A DNA stretch of 64,000 bases from UBA1757 sp963617485 (GTDB lineage: Bacteria; Bacteroidota; Bacteroidia; Bacteroidales; UBA1402): the NCBI GenBank assembly GCA_963617485.1, contig CAVEPA010000010.1, positions 31,279 through 95,278 of the forward strand, written 5' to 3'. Within the stretch, counting starts at the first letter, position 1. The number at the start of each line of letters is the position of its first letter. The notes beneath the pieces are model-generated. The model was not told the origin of the DNA and made no database searches. It saw only the letters and a program-made list of their open reading frames with translations. The translations under genes were made by a program, and so were the position numbers. Shown in pieces: positions 15,076 through 24,023 of the stretch.

Positions 15076-16986
15076 TTATTTCAGAGATTCTTTGTTCAAA
15101 GCCTCCAGTTCGTCTTTCTTTTCGCCATCGTAGGCCAAATCGATAAAGTTCCGGTAAGCCTTTTCAACCTTGCCGCGCACCACCTTCATGGTGGAGTTCA
15201 TCATACCGTTCTGCTCGGTGAAGGGTTCGGGCAGAACGCAGAGTACCGACGGAATCCAGCGTTCGGGGAAAATGCCGGCGAAACGGCCGCCCTTGCGGTA
15301 TTCGGCCACTTCTTGATGAATCTTTTCCAGCATCAGGCTCTTGGCCTCGTCGCTACTCGGGTCGATATCGGGACGCTGTTCCTTGGCATAAGCCTTGAGG
15401 GCATCCACATTGGGCACCACCAGACCGATGGTATAGGCATCCTGATTGTTGTGCAGCAGAATATCGTTGATATACTTGGAGTTTTCGGCCACATTCTCTT
15501 CGATACCTTCGGGGGAATATTTCTCGCCGTCGGCAGCAATAAGCAAGGACTTGAAACGGCCAACCACATACAGCATTTCACTGTCGCGCATATAACCCAT
15601 ATCGCCCGTATGCAGCCAGCCGTCGCGGATGGTGTCGGCCGTAGCTTCGGGATTCTTCCAATAACCGGCCATCACGTTTTCGCCGTAGATGACGATTTCG
15701 CCCTTCTGACCGTAAGGCAGTTCGTGGCCCTCTTCGTCCATTATCTTGATTTCCATAGGCTTCACCACCTTACCCGACGAGCCGAGAATATGCTTGGCCT
15801 CGGCATTGGCCGAGATGATAGGCGTGGCTTCCGACAGTCCGTAGCCTTGATACATAGGCATGCCGATAGCGTAGAAATAGCGTTGCAGATCGATGTCAAG
15901 CAGGGCACCGCCGCCTACGAAGAAGTGTAGTTCGCCGCCCATACCCTGACGCAGTTTGCTGAAGATGAGTTTGTCGATAAGGCAGATGAAGGGTTTCTTC
16001 CACAACTGGCAGAAACCACCCTTGTTATAGCCTTCCTTGTTATAAGAGATGGCCAGTTTCAGACCCCATTCATAGAGCGAGTAGGCAAACTTGCCGCTGG
16101 CCTTGACCCCGCTTTCGAGCTTGGCCTTGAAATTCTTGGCCAACGAAGGCACACTCAACATCACATTGGGCTTGAACTCGCTGATGGCAATAGGGATATT
16201 GCGCAGCGTAGCGGCACCGGTCTTGCCCGAAGGCACCGTTCCGATGCAACCGCCGTAAGACATCATCACATAGATACCGGCCACATGGGCAAAACAATGG
16301 TCCATAGGCAGAATAATGAGCATACGGTCGCCCTTGTCCACACCGATAACCGAGCGGGCTTGTTCCACGTTGGCCGTGTAGTTGCGGTGCGTCAGCATCA
16401 CGCCCTTGGGGTCGGAAGTGGTGCCGGAGGTATAGCAGATGGTGGCCAAATCGTCGGGCTGCACACTGGCGCTGCGGGCATCCAGCTCAGCCTGATGTTC
16501 TTTGCGATATTCATCACCAAGTGCCAGCAAGTCGCTGAAATTCACCTCGTTGGCTTGCTTGTCCTGAATATCGTCCAAGAGTATTATCTTATGTACCAGC
16601 GGCAGTTCGGCAATAACCTTGCGCACTTTGGGAAGCTGCAAGGCCGTGGTAATGATGAACTTGGAGTCTGAATGCTTGATGCGGAACAACAAATCGCGGC
16701 TCTCCGACAGTTTGATGGACAGCGGCACGCTGATACCGCCGGCATACATCAGACCGAATTCTCCAATTATCCACAAGTTACGGCCTTCGGCCAAATAAGA
16801 GATTTTGTCGTCTTTTTCAACTCCCAAAGCCATCAGACCACCTGCGATGCGCTGGGCCATTTCCTTGACCTGGCCAAAGGTGGTTGCTTTCCATTCATTG
16901 CCGACCTTTTCGTAGAGATAAGGGTCGTTTTCGTACAAACCAACGTAGTGGTTGATAAAATCGATAATACTTGGCCTTTCTTTCAT
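15076..16986 (-). CDS. AMP-forming long-chain acyl-CoA ligase
   Basis: A 636-residue adenylate-forming enzyme. The motif ICYTSGTTSDPKGVMLTHRN (about residues 183-202) is the P-loop, YGLSEATPIIS (near 390) the acyl/AMP motif, and DGWLHTGDMGYM (near 462) the hinge Asp motif. GRFKSLLIAADGEKYSPEGIE carries the catalytic-lysine region of the FAA1/FadD-like branch. Length fits long-chain acyl-CoA synthetases. It would activate fatty acids, including those released by the acyl-ACP thioesterase encoded just upstream. It has its own promoter region with a duplicated -7 box. Other carboxylate substrates cannot be excluded. Confidence 0.9.
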   Translation of the reverse strand: MKERPSIIDFINHYVGLYENDPYLYEKVGNEWKATTFGQVKEMAQRIAGGLMALGVEKDDKISYLAEGRNLWIIGEFGLMYAGGISVPLSIKLSESRDLLFRIKHSDSKFIITTALQLPKVRKVIAELPLVHKIILLDDIQDKQANEVNFSDLLALGDEYRKEHQAELDARSASVQPDDLATICYTSGTTSDPKGVMLTHRNYTANVEQARSVIGVDKGDRMLIILPMDHCFAHVAGIYVMMSYGGCIGTVPSGKTGAATLRNIPIAISEFKPNVMLSVPSLAKNFKAKLESGVKASGKFAYSLYEWGLKLAISYNKEGYNKGGFCQLWKKPFICLIDKLIFSKLRQGMGGELHFFVGGGALLDIDLQRYFYAIGMPMYQGYGLSEATPIISANAEAKHILGSSGKVVKPMEIKIMDEEGHELPYGQKGEIVIYGENVMAGYWKNPEATADTIRDGWLHTGDMGYMRDSEMLYVVGRFKSLLIAADGEKYSPEGIEENVAENSKYINDILLHNNQDAYTIGLVVPNVDALKAYAKEQRPDIDPSSDEAKSLMLEKIHQEVAEYRKGGRFAGIFPERWIPSVLCVLPEPFTEQNGMMNSTMKVVRGKVEKAYRNFIDLAYDGEKKDELEALNKESLK

Positions 16987-17030
16987 AAAATATAATTTGA
17001 AGCTGTTTTAAAAATCCTTTGAATTTGGTT

Positions 17031-17122
17031 TGCAAAGGTAATGCAAATCGAATGCAGAACATCAAGCTCGCTTGAAAGTTCTGCTGAGATGCAGCTTAGC
17101 TTCTGCAAAGGTAATGCAAATC
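17031..17122 (-). promoter_or_regulatory. Duplicated promoter region with a hairpin, upstream of the acyl-CoA ligase
   Basis: The 19 bp sequence TGCAAAGGTAATGCAAATC occurs at 17031-17049 and again at 17104-17122. On the minus strand each contains TACCTTTG, a -7 box (17033-17040 and 17106-17113). Between them, 17054-17084 forms an interrupted 12 bp stem (GCAGAAC ... GTTCTGC with inner TCAAG/CTTGA). The nearer box is 47 bp before the ATG at 16986. Confidence 0.55.
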
Positions 17123-17131
17123 CGTTAATTC

Positions 17132-17869
17132 TCAGTCAAATTCGATGGCGGTGACGAAAGCGCAGCTGCCATCGGGCTTGCAACCCTCTACCATCCAGTG
17201 GTTGGCGGCCAGACGGTAACGGTAAAGGGCTATCATCTCGTTAGGTCTGGTCTCGTGGTTGAAATTAATCTTGACATCCTTCACCAGACGCTTCATCGTC
17301 ACCTCTTCGGGAATGGCGTTCATCGTCCAAAGCAGATATTTGGTGTTGTTGGTGTGCACATTCTTGTCCAAGTCGGAAAAGGCAATGCGGTGGGTGTAGG
17401 CATATTCACGTTCAACACCCTTGGGCGGACGCACGCGCTCGCAGGTCTTTTCTATGGCAAAATCGTCGCAGATGCCCCGGTCGCAGGGAATGGGCGAATG
17501 CAGCACCAGTTCGCGCGTGTCCACATTGAGCATCACCCACGACGAGGTGGCTTCTATCAGGCGTTCGCCCTGCGGGCTTTCTACCAGAAAATCGCGGATG
17601 TGCTGGGCCATCTGCAAACCACGGTACCAAGTGCTGACGATGATTTCATCGCGCCAATAAACGGGTTTGAGAAAGCGGAAATGCATGCGCGTCAGCACCC
17701 AGGCGGTGCGGAAAGCGATAAGTTCGTCGTGGCCCACGCCATGCAGATGCGAGTGGGGTTCGCAAGTATCTTGGGCCAGTTCCATAAAACAGGCCGGCGA
17801 CAACATGCTGCGGAAATCGGTCTGATAACAAGGCACCGACAGCCGATGCGAATATTTGATGATATCCAT
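17132..17869 (-). CDS. Acyl-ACP thioesterase (FatA/FatB-like)
   Basis: A 245-residue double-hotdog thioesterase. The first hotdog covers residues 1-130 (RSMLSPACFMELAQD, then FRTAWVLTRMHF). The second starts near 155 with FSDLDKNVHTNNTKYLLW, whose Asn170-x-His172-x-Asn-Asn pattern is the catalytic motif of plant-type acyl-ACP thioesterases. It hydrolyses acyl-ACP to free fatty acid in the cytoplasm. The start is 2 nt after the radical SAM stop, so the two are tightly linked. The following acyl-CoA ligase could re-activate the product. Length is typical for bacterial members. Confidence 0.9.
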   Translation of the reverse strand: MDIIKYSHRLSVPCYQTDFRSMLSPACFMELAQDTCEPHSHLHGVGHDELIAFRTAWVLTRMHFRFLKPVYWRDEIIVSTWYRGLQMAQHIRDFLVESPQGERLIEATSSWVMLNVDTRELVLHSPIPCDRGICDDFAIEKTCERVRPPKGVEREYAYTHRIAFSDLDKNVHTNNTKYLLWTMNAIPEEVTMKRLVKDVKINFNHETRPNEMIALYRYRLAANHWMVEGCKPDGSCAFVTAIEFD

Positions 17870-17871
17870 GT

Positions 17872-18783
17872 TTAACTCTGAAGTCTCAGTTTGATGCCGG
17901 CCCAGATGGTGGGCAGGCTAAAGTGGAATACGCCGTGCATCTCGCTGGCCATGCAAAAGCCGCATTGGTCGCAGACACCCTGCTCCTTGCCGATGCACTG
18001 TTCTTTGCGGGTACCATCGGCAAAGACGAAATTGGTTACCCAGCACTGCGGGTCGAAATTGAGTTTCTTCATCTTCTTCAGCCCTGGCACCGAGTTCATA
18101 ATGGGATAACCGCGATGTTTGTAATCGATTATCAAGTCGATGATTTCATTGCGTTTCTGGGCATCAAGCGCCAGATATTCAGTGCCTTGGAAAGGCGTGT
18201 GGAAGTTTAGCGAGATAGACTTGATATAGGGATTGGACTTGGCATATTCGATGGTCTTGCCCACGGCTTGATAATTGAGCGTATTGATGGCCATATTCAC
18301 CGACAGGGCTTTGTGGTGGCAAGTGGCGATATTCTGCTCCAGTCGGGCAAAAGTACCTTTGCCACGGATAGCCTCGTGGTATTCACCATAACCGTCCAAA
18401 CTTACCCAAATGCTGTCGGCATGCGAGTCGGGGAAGGGCTTTTGGGCATTGGTGGTGATGGTGCAGGAAAAGAAGCCGATAGACTTGGCCAAATCGCAAA
18501 GGTCGTCGATGGTGCGGCCCTCGTCCTCCCAGATAAAGGGTTCTCCGCCTTCGAAATCGACAAAACGCGAACCCAAGCTGTAGCAATAAAGCAGGTCTTG
18601 GCGAACCTGTTCGAAGGTCTTGTTATTGGGGTTCTGATGGTTGTACACACTGCAATGCTTGCACGACAGGTTACAACGGTCGGAGATGAAGACAACGCTT
18701 TGCAAGGGCTTTTTGCGGCCCAGGAACCTGGCACAGAAAAACCACCAGGCAAGATAAAACAACTGTTTGATTTTCAAAAACAT
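17872..18783 (-). CDS. Radical SAM protein of unknown reaction
   Basis: A 303-residue protein with the radical SAM cluster motif DRCNLSCKHC (Cys37, Cys41, Cys44), the SAM-binding GGEP (FVDFEGGEPF) and VSLDGYGEYHEAIRGKGTF. The C-terminal part has several Cys (QCIGKEQGVCDQCGFC) that may hold a second iron-sulfur cluster, as in SPASM-like proteins. An N-terminal hydrophobic stretch (LFYLAWWFFCARFLG) suggests membrane association. Neighbours are a UbiA prenyltransferase (10 bp upstream) and an acyl-ACP thioesterase (2 bp downstream), so a lipid or quinone substrate is plausible. I cannot name the product. Confidence 0.85.
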   Translation of the reverse strand: MFLKIKQLFYLAWWFFCARFLGRKKPLQSVVFISDRCNLSCKHCSVYNHQNPNNKTFEQVRQDLLYCYSLGSRFVDFEGGEPFIWEDEGRTIDDLCDLAKSIGFFSCTITTNAQKPFPDSHADSIWVSLDGYGEYHEAIRGKGTFARLEQNIATCHHKALSVNMAINTLNYQAVGKTIEYAKSNPYIKSISLNFHTPFQGTEYLALDAQKRNEIIDLIIDYKHRGYPIMNSVPGLKKMKKLNFDPQCWVTNFVFADGTRKEQCIGKEQGVCDQCGFCMASEMHGVFHFSLPTIWAGIKLRLQS

Positions 18784-18793
18784 ATCGCATTTT

Positions 18794-19801
18794 TCAAAAA
18801 CATGTCAATCGGAGAATATGAGCCAATATACACAACAGGCAAAAACCCGTGATCAGATTGCGGGCCGCATACCAACGCACCATAAACCAGTCGAGACCGG
18901 CCTGGCAGATGGCTTCCCAGTTCTCCATACGGCCCATGAAGCGCGGCGGATGTTTGGTGTCGAAGTCGGGATGGTAAGCGAAAGCCAGCAGACTTTTCAG
19001 CAACCAAACGGCACGTGGCAGCACCAGCAGGCACAACAGATACAGCCAATGCAGATATCCGGTCAGCACGCCCGCCACCACCAGTGCGAAAGGCAACAGA
19101 TTGATGACAAAGCTGGCGCAAAGGTTGGCCGTGTCGGTCTTGAGCAGTCGGGCGAAAGTCATCTTGTCCGAAGCCGCATCGGCCACTTGATCGATATAGC
19201 TGTGCGTATACACGATATTCATCACCAGCAGGCCCACCGGTATGGAAATGAAAACGATACTCCAGTCGAAAAGGCCGCAGGCCGACACATAGACACCCGT
19301 CATAAGCAGAGGGCCAAAGATGATGCCGATAACCAGTTCGCCCAAACCACGATAACCCAGTTTGAGGGGCGGTGCGGAGTAGAACACGCCCATAACTAGG
19401 GTGGCCAAAAATATCCACAGCAGCAGGTTGCCCCGGCGCAGCCAGATGCACAGGCCCAAAGCCACAGCCAAAGAAAAGAACACCACGATGGCCCAGCGCA
19501 GGTCTTTGAGCGTGGCGCTGCCGTCCTGAAGATAGGGGTACTTCACCGTGCGGGCGCGCATACCCTGACGCTTGAGATCCTGGCGCGAGGCTCCCGTATT
19601 GACGTAATAGTCGAAATAGTCGTCGCAGAGGTTCAGACCCAGATGAGCCAGCACTACGCCCACAACGGCCATCAGAGCCAACACGATGGAAAATCCCTCC
19701 TGCCCCAGGGCCAATATCACCGCCAGAACGGCGGGCATCAGACTCTGCATCAAGGCCGTGGGGCGGGCATTTACCCACCAGGCTTTTATCTGGTTTATCA
19801 T
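18794..19801 (-). CDS. UbiA-family prenyltransferase (MenA-like)
   Basis: A 335-residue integral membrane enzyme with about eight or nine helices. The two Asp-rich diphosphate-binding motifs are visible: NLCDDYFDYYVN (about residues 58-69) and SYIDQVADAASDK. WWVNARPTALMQSLMPAVLA is the family N-terminus. UbiA enzymes attach a polyprenyl chain to an aromatic acceptor; this one most resembles 1,4-dihydroxy-2-naphthoate prenyltransferases of menaquinone synthesis, but no other men gene is in the window. The start is ATG at 19801; an in-frame TTG at 19810 would overlap the upstream stop. It lies 5 nt after the aminopeptidase gene. Confidence 0.85.
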   Translation of the reverse strand: MINQIKAWWVNARPTALMQSLMPAVLAVILALGQEGFSIVLALMAVVGVVLAHLGLNLCDDYFDYYVNTGASRQDLKRQGMRARTVKYPYLQDGSATLKDLRWAIVVFFSLAVALGLCIWLRRGNLLLWIFLATLVMGVFYSAPPLKLGYRGLGELVIGIIFGPLLMTGVYVSACGLFDWSIVFISIPVGLLVMNIVYTHSYIDQVADAASDKMTFARLLKTDTANLCASFVINLLPFALVVAGVLTGYLHWLYLLCLLVLPRAVWLLKSLLAFAYHPDFDTKHPPRFMGRMENWEAICQAGLDWFMVRWYAARNLITGFCLLCILAHILRLTCF

Positions 19802-19806
19802 AGCAT

Positions 19807-21102
19807 TCAAATATTATAAAAGGTAGTGAAAGCGCGACAAACGTACTCGTGGTCTTGTGCCGACATAAGTTCGCGTACCGAGTGCATGGCCCACATAGGA
19901 TTGCCCATGTCCACCCCGCGCAGTGGCATCTGTGCGGTAAGGATATTGCCCAGCGTCGAACCGCCGGCTATATCGGAATGGTTGACAAAATACTGGCAGG
20001 GCACCTGAGCGCGGCGGCAGATTTCTGCGAAAACAGCCGCCGAATCGGCATCGGTCACATACTTCTGGTTGGCATTGATCTTGATAACCGGGCCGCCACC
20101 CATCACCGGATGGTTGGTGGGGTCGTGCTTCTCGCAATAGTTGGGGTGCAGGGCATGAGCCATATCGGCCGAAATCATAAAAGAGTTTTCCAGCGCCCTA
20201 TAAGCGTCTTCCATATTGCCGCCCTGGCTTAGAACGATGCGTTCCAGCAGATTTTTCAGCACCGGCGAAGCAGCACCTTGCTTGGTACCACTACCCGTCT
20301 CTTCGTTGTCGAAAATGGCCAGTACCTGGGTCATGTCGCCCGCTTGGGCGTGCAACAGCGCGTACAGCCCGGCATGAACCATAGCCAAATCGTCCAAACG
20401 GCCGCTGGAGATGAATTCCTGACTGGGACCCAGCAGACAAGCTTGTTGCGTATCGTAAAGATAAAGGTCGAAGTCGATAATATCGGCGGCGGGCACTTGC
20501 AGTTCTTGGCTGAGCAGCGTGACGAGCATATTGCCTGCCTGAAGTTTTTCATTGAGCAGGGCCAGCACCGGCAGCATATCCTTTTGTTTGCTCAAGGCAT
20601 TGCCTTCGTTCACCTGACGGTTGAAGTGTATGGCCAGATGGGGAATCACCAGCAAAGGTTGTTTGAAATGCACCAACACTTGACGCGGATGCAGGGGCTG
20701 GTCGCTACGCAACATTACCCTACCGGCCAAAGACAAAGGACGGTCGAACCATGTGTAGAGAATGGGGCCGCCATACACTTCGGTATTGAGTTTCAACACA
20801 CCGGCCTGCACGATTTCGGCCGCCGGCTTGATGCGGAAGCAAGGCGAATCGCTGTGTGCGCATATCAGTTTGAAGCCGCTGTCGGCCAACGGTTTGCCGC
20901 CAAGGCGGAAGGCCATCAGGGCGCTACCGTTTTTGGTGAGGTAGTAGCCCTTGCCGGCGCGCAGCGCCGGCAAGGGCCGCGCCATGTCCAGCGCCTCGAA
21001 GCCTGCCTCTTTCAGACAGTTTTCCACATGAGCCACTGCTAAGAAATTCACCGGCGAAGCATCGAGCATTGCCATTAGGTCTTGAACGGGATTAGTCTGC
21101 AT
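19807..21102 (-). CDS. M18-family aminopeptidase
   Basis: A 431-residue cytoplasmic metallopeptidase. Metal-binding and catalytic segments in family order: CAHSDSP, FDNEETGSGTKQGA (catalytic Glu pair), SADMAHALHP, and WAMHSVRE with the last His ligand. Also visible are HFNRQVNEGN and the C-terminal NHSDIAGGSTLGN. M18 enzymes use two zinc (or cobalt) ions to remove N-terminal, often acidic or hydrophobic, residues; bacterial members form large assemblies. The ATG at 21102 gives the usual N-terminus; an in-frame TTG at 21123 overlaps lpxB and is rejected. Its place between lpxB and a prenyltransferase has no obvious metabolic logic. Confidence 0.92.
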   Translation of the reverse strand: MQTNPVQDLMAMLDASPVNFLAVAHVENCLKEAGFEALDMARPLPALRAGKGYYLTKNGSALMAFRLGGKPLADSGFKLICAHSDSPCFRIKPAAEIVQAGVLKLNTEVYGGPILYTWFDRPLSLAGRVMLRSDQPLHPRQVLVHFKQPLLVIPHLAIHFNRQVNEGNALSKQKDMLPVLALLNEKLQAGNMLVTLLSQELQVPAADIIDFDLYLYDTQQACLLGPSQEFISSGRLDDLAMVHAGLYALLHAQAGDMTQVLAIFDNEETGSGTKQGAASPVLKNLLERIVLSQGGNMEDAYRALENSFMISADMAHALHPNYCEKHDPTNHPVMGGGPVIKINANQKYVTDADSAAVFAEICRRAQVPCQYFVNHSDIAGGSTLGNILTAQMPLRGVDMGNPMWAMHSVRELMSAQDHEYVCRAFTTFYNI

Positions 21103-21119
21103 ATCTCTGACTTTAAGTA

Positions 21120-22265
21120 TCAATGTTTTAAGTACTTCATCATTAGGTCGGCCGTATGGTGTGCCGCACCGGGCGCGCCCAGCAAGGAATGGACCTCGCG
21201 ATATCCGCTCAGAACTTCTTCGCGGCCCGGTCCTTGCAATATGGCTTCGAGGCTAGCGGCAATGGCCTCGGCCGTGCATTGGTATGCCACCAATTCACGC
21301 ACCACTTCGCGGCCGGCCACCAAGTTCACCAGCGAAATGAAAGGCGTGCGTATCAAATACTTGCGTCCCCATTTGGTGAGCCACTTAGCGGTAGCCATAT
21401 AGTAGCACACCACTTGCGGCACATCGAAAAGTGCTGTTTCGAGCGTAGCCGTACCCGACACCACCAGAGCTGCGTGCGACTGCCGCAACAGCGCATAGGT
21501 CTGATTGAACACAATAGGAAAATCGTAGCCATCCATGTAGCGACGGTAAGCCTCGGGTTCCTGACCGGGAGCCCCCGACACCACTATCTGGTATCGGTCG
21601 CGATAACGCGCCGCAGCCTGTAGCATCATGGCGAAATTCTGCCGTATTTCTTGGCTGCGGCTGCCGGGCAGTATAGCCAACACCGGCTTGTCGATATCCA
21701 GCGTCTGGCCATCGGAGGTGATAAGCGGCTGCAAAGCGGGATGATGTAGTTTGTATGCCTCCACACTATCAACCGAAGGATTGCCTACATAATCGGCCTG
21801 ATAGTGGCGCTGGGCAAACCATTGTTTTTCAAAGGGAAAGACTATGTAGAGCTTGTCCACATAGGCCCGGAACTGCTTGATGCGATACGATTTCCAAGCC
21901 CAGATCTTGGGCGAAATATAATAATGTATGGCCACCTGCGGACAATGTCGTCTGACATACTTGGCCATCTTCAGATTAAAACCGGCATAGTCGACTAGTA
22001 TCAGCACATCGGGTTGCCATTGGCAGATATCCCGGCGACACAGGCGCATGTTGCGCAGAATGGCGGGCGCATGCAAAAGCACGGGAACAATGCCCATATA
22101 GGCCATTTCCCGATAATGACGCACCAAAGTACCGCCTTGCGCGGCCATCTTGTCACCCCCGAAATAACGGAATTCGGCCTCGGGGTCGCGTTCGCCGAGG
22201 GCCTTCATCAGATTGGAGGCGTGAAGGTCGCCGGAGGCTTCACCTGCGATAAAATAATATTTCAT
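21120..22265 (-). CDS. lpxB: Lipid-A-disaccharide synthase
   Basis: A 381-residue GT19 enzyme. It begins MKYYFIAGEASGDLHASNLM, the diagnostic LpxB N-terminus. YISPKIWAWK (about residue 113), VLAILPGSRSQEI (near 190) and the C-terminal GTATLETALFDVPQVV (UDP-binding region) follow in order. It joins UDP-2,3-diacylglucosamine and lipid X to make the lipid A disaccharide at the inner membrane. The ATG at 22265 is preferred over an in-frame start 24 bp upstream because homologues begin here. It is the first gene of the leftward lipid-related unit. Confidence 0.96.
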   Translation of the reverse strand: MKYYFIAGEASGDLHASNLMKALGERDPEAEFRYFGGDKMAAQGGTLVRHYREMAYMGIVPVLLHAPAILRNMRLCRRDICQWQPDVLILVDYAGFNLKMAKYVRRHCPQVAIHYYISPKIWAWKSYRIKQFRAYVDKLYIVFPFEKQWFAQRHYQADYVGNPSVDSVEAYKLHHPALQPLITSDGQTLDIDKPVLAILPGSRSQEIRQNFAMMLQAAARYRDRYQIVVSGAPGQEPEAYRRYMDGYDFPIVFNQTYALLRQSHAALVVSGTATLETALFDVPQVVCYYMATAKWLTKWGRKYLIRTPFISLVNLVAGREVVRELVAYQCTAEAIAASLEAILQGPGREEVLSGYREVHSLLGAPGAAHHTADLMMKYLKH

Positions 22266-22286
22266 GCCAGTCTGCTTTCGAGGGTA

Positions 22287-22294
22287 CAAATATA
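22287..22294 (-). promoter_or_regulatory. -7 box for lpxB
   Basis: The minus strand reads TATATTTG, 21 bp before the ATG at 22265. The -33 element is not clear. It is divergent from the parA promoter at 22303-22334, and the two boxes are about 33 bp apart. Confidence 0.55.
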
Positions 22295-22302
22295 CTGCTT
22301 CA

Positions 22303-22334
22303 TTTTGTTTTCCGCGTGCTTTGCCCTATATTTG
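22303..22334 (+). promoter_or_regulatory. Promoter of the parA operon
   Basis: TTTTG at 22303-22307, a 19 bp spacer, then TATATTTG at 22327-22334, 23 bp before the ATG at 22358. Confidence 0.65.
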
Positions 22335-22357
22335 TCGTTTCAAAACACTAGACGAGT

Positions 22358-23125
22358 ATGGGAAAAATTATAGCAGTTGCCAATCAGAAAGGCGGTGTCG
22401 GAAAAACCACGACAACCATCAATCTGGCCGCTTCGCTGGCCGCACAGGAAAAGAAGGTGCTGGTTGTGGATGCCGATCCGCAGGCCAATGCCTCGTCGGG
22501 TTTGGGCGTTGATGTACGCCAGCTCAAGACCACCATCTACGAATGCATGATAGACAATGCTCCCGCCGGTGATGCCATCCAGCATACCGAAATATCCTAT
22601 CTAGACGTATTGCCCTCGCATATCGACTTGGTGGGTGCCGAGTTGGAGATGATACAGTTGCCCCAACGCGAGCAGATTCTGAAAAAGCTGCTGCAGGACG
22701 TGCGCGACAACTACGACTTCATCTTGATAGACTGTTCGCCCTCGCTTGGTCTTATCACGGTTAACTGTCTCACGGCGGCCGATTCGGTGCTTATCCCGGT
22801 GCAGTGCGAATATTTCGCTCTCGAAGGCATCAGCAAGTTGCTCAATACCATCAAGATAATCAAGGGCGGGCTTAACCGCAGCCTCGAAATCGAAGGGTTT
22901 CTGCTTACCATGTACGACGGACGTCTGCGCAGTGCGCGCCAGGTGGCAGAGGAGGTTCGCAAGCACTTCCAGCACTTGGTGTTCGACACGATGATACAGC
23001 GTAACGTCACCTTGAGCGTTGCACCCAGCCACGGAGAGCCGGCCTTGCTCTACGATGCCGATTCGAGAGGTGCCATCGACCATATTCAACTAGCAACGGA
23101 AATCATTCAGAAAAACAAGCATTAA
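22358..23125 (+). CDS. parA: Chromosome-partitioning ATPase ParA (Soj)
   Basis: A 255-residue ParA/MinD ATPase. VANQKGGVGKTTTTINLAASL is the deviant Walker A (residues 7-20 region, with signature Lys10 and Lys15). VLVVDADPQANASSGLG is motif A' and FILIDCSPSLGLIT is Walker B/motif C. It is a short, chromosomal-type ParA without an N-terminal DNA-binding extension. Together with ParB, whose ATG overlaps its stop (TAATG), it segregates the origin region. It is first in a conserved Bacteroidetes operon that continues with DUF5683, a lytic transglycosylase and rel. Confidence 0.96.
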   Translation: MGKIIAVANQKGGVGKTTTTINLAASLAAQEKKVLVVDADPQANASSGLGVDVRQLKTTIYECMIDNAPAGDAIQHTEISYLDVLPSHIDLVGAELEMIQLPQREQILKKLLQDVRDNYDFILIDCSPSLGLITVNCLTAADSVLIPVQCEYFALEGISKLLNTIKIIKGGLNRSLEIEGFLLTMYDGRLRSARQVAEEVRKHFQHLVFDTMIQRNVTLSVAPSHGEPALLYDADSRGAIDHIQLATEIIQKNKH

Positions 23126-24003
23126 TGGCAAAGAAAAGACACGATTTAGGCCGTGGACTCGATGCGCTTATCAGTACCGAAGATGTCCATACCGTAGGCT
23201 CATCGTCCATTAACGAAGTCCCTATAGACCAAATACATCCCAATCCCAACCAACCACGTCAGGAATTCGAGGCAGAAGCCTTGGAGGAGCTGGCCGCTTC
23301 GATACGTCAACTTGGTATCATTCAGCCAATTACGCTAAGAAAGATTAACGAGGGTAACTACCAGATTATTTCGGGCGAACGCCGTTACCGCGCCTCTAAA
23401 ATGATAGGGCTGGAGCAGATCCCCGCCTATATCAAAACCACCGAAGACGATCAGGTGATGGAGATGGCTCTTATCGAGAACATCCAGCGCGAAGACCTGA
23501 ATGCCATCGAAATTGCTTTGGCTTACCAAAAACTGCTGGAGGTGCATAACCTGACGCACGAGAAGCTGAGCGAACGTCTGGGCAAGAAACGCACCACCAT
23601 CAGCAATTACCTGCGTCTGCTCAAATTGCCCGCCAGCATACAGATAGGCCTGAAAGACAAGAAGATAGAAATGGCGCACGCCCGTGCATTGGCCGGTGTC
23701 GAAGATTCGCAGTGGCAGTTGCAGCTGTATCAGGAAATTCTCGACAAGGGTTATTCGGTGCGCAAGCTCGAAGAAATCATCAAGACGCAGTCGCCACAGA
23801 TGCAGGCCCAAAAGAAGGCCGCCCAACAAGCCCGCAAGAAACTGCAAGGCGATTTCGGCGAACTGCAGAAAATGCTGGCCCAAAAGTTGGGGGTTAAGGT
23901 AAAGCTGCAGCTGGGCACCGATGGCAAAGGCAGCATCAATATTCCTTTCAAGTCGGAAAAAGACTTGGAAGCTATCCTGGCCCGTCTGGACAATCTGAAC
24001 TGA
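23125..24003 (+). CDS. parB: Chromosome-partitioning protein ParB (Spo0J)
   Basis: A 292-residue ParB. The ParB/Sulfiredoxin CTPase domain covers about residues 30-120: IHPNPNQPRQEF, ELAASIRQLGIIQPITLR, and the GERRYRASKM motif (about residue 90) that binds CTP. The helix-turn-helix parS-binding domain follows (HEKLSERLGKKRTTISNYLRLLKLP), with a C-terminal dimerisation segment. The start ATG overlaps the parA stop. It loads on parS as a CTP-dependent clamp. I did not find a parS-like palindrome in the window by eye. Confidence 0.96.
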   Translation: MAKKRHDLGRGLDALISTEDVHTVGSSSINEVPIDQIHPNPNQPRQEFEAEALEELAASIRQLGIIQPITLRKINEGNYQIISGERRYRASKMIGLEQIPAYIKTTEDDQVMEMALIENIQREDLNAIEIALAYQKLLEVHNLTHEKLSERLGKKRTTISNYLRLLKLPASIQIGLKDKKIEMAHARALAGVEDSQWQLQLYQEILDKGYSVRKLEEIIKTQSPQMQAQKKAAQQARKKLQGDFGELQKMLAQKLGVKVKLQLGTDGKGSINIPFKSEKDLEAILARLDNLN

Positions 24004-24023
24004 CGCAAGAAAGTATTTTCTCA

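Noticed and set aside
19802..19810. TTG start for the UbiA prenyltransferase
   Set aside because: It overlaps the upstream aminopeptidase stop, and an ATG 9 nt later gives the conserved N-terminus.
22266..24003. parS sites near parAB
   Set aside because: I looked for a TGTTTCACGTGAAACA-like palindrome and found none by eye in this part. A computed search would be needed to rule it out for the whole window.
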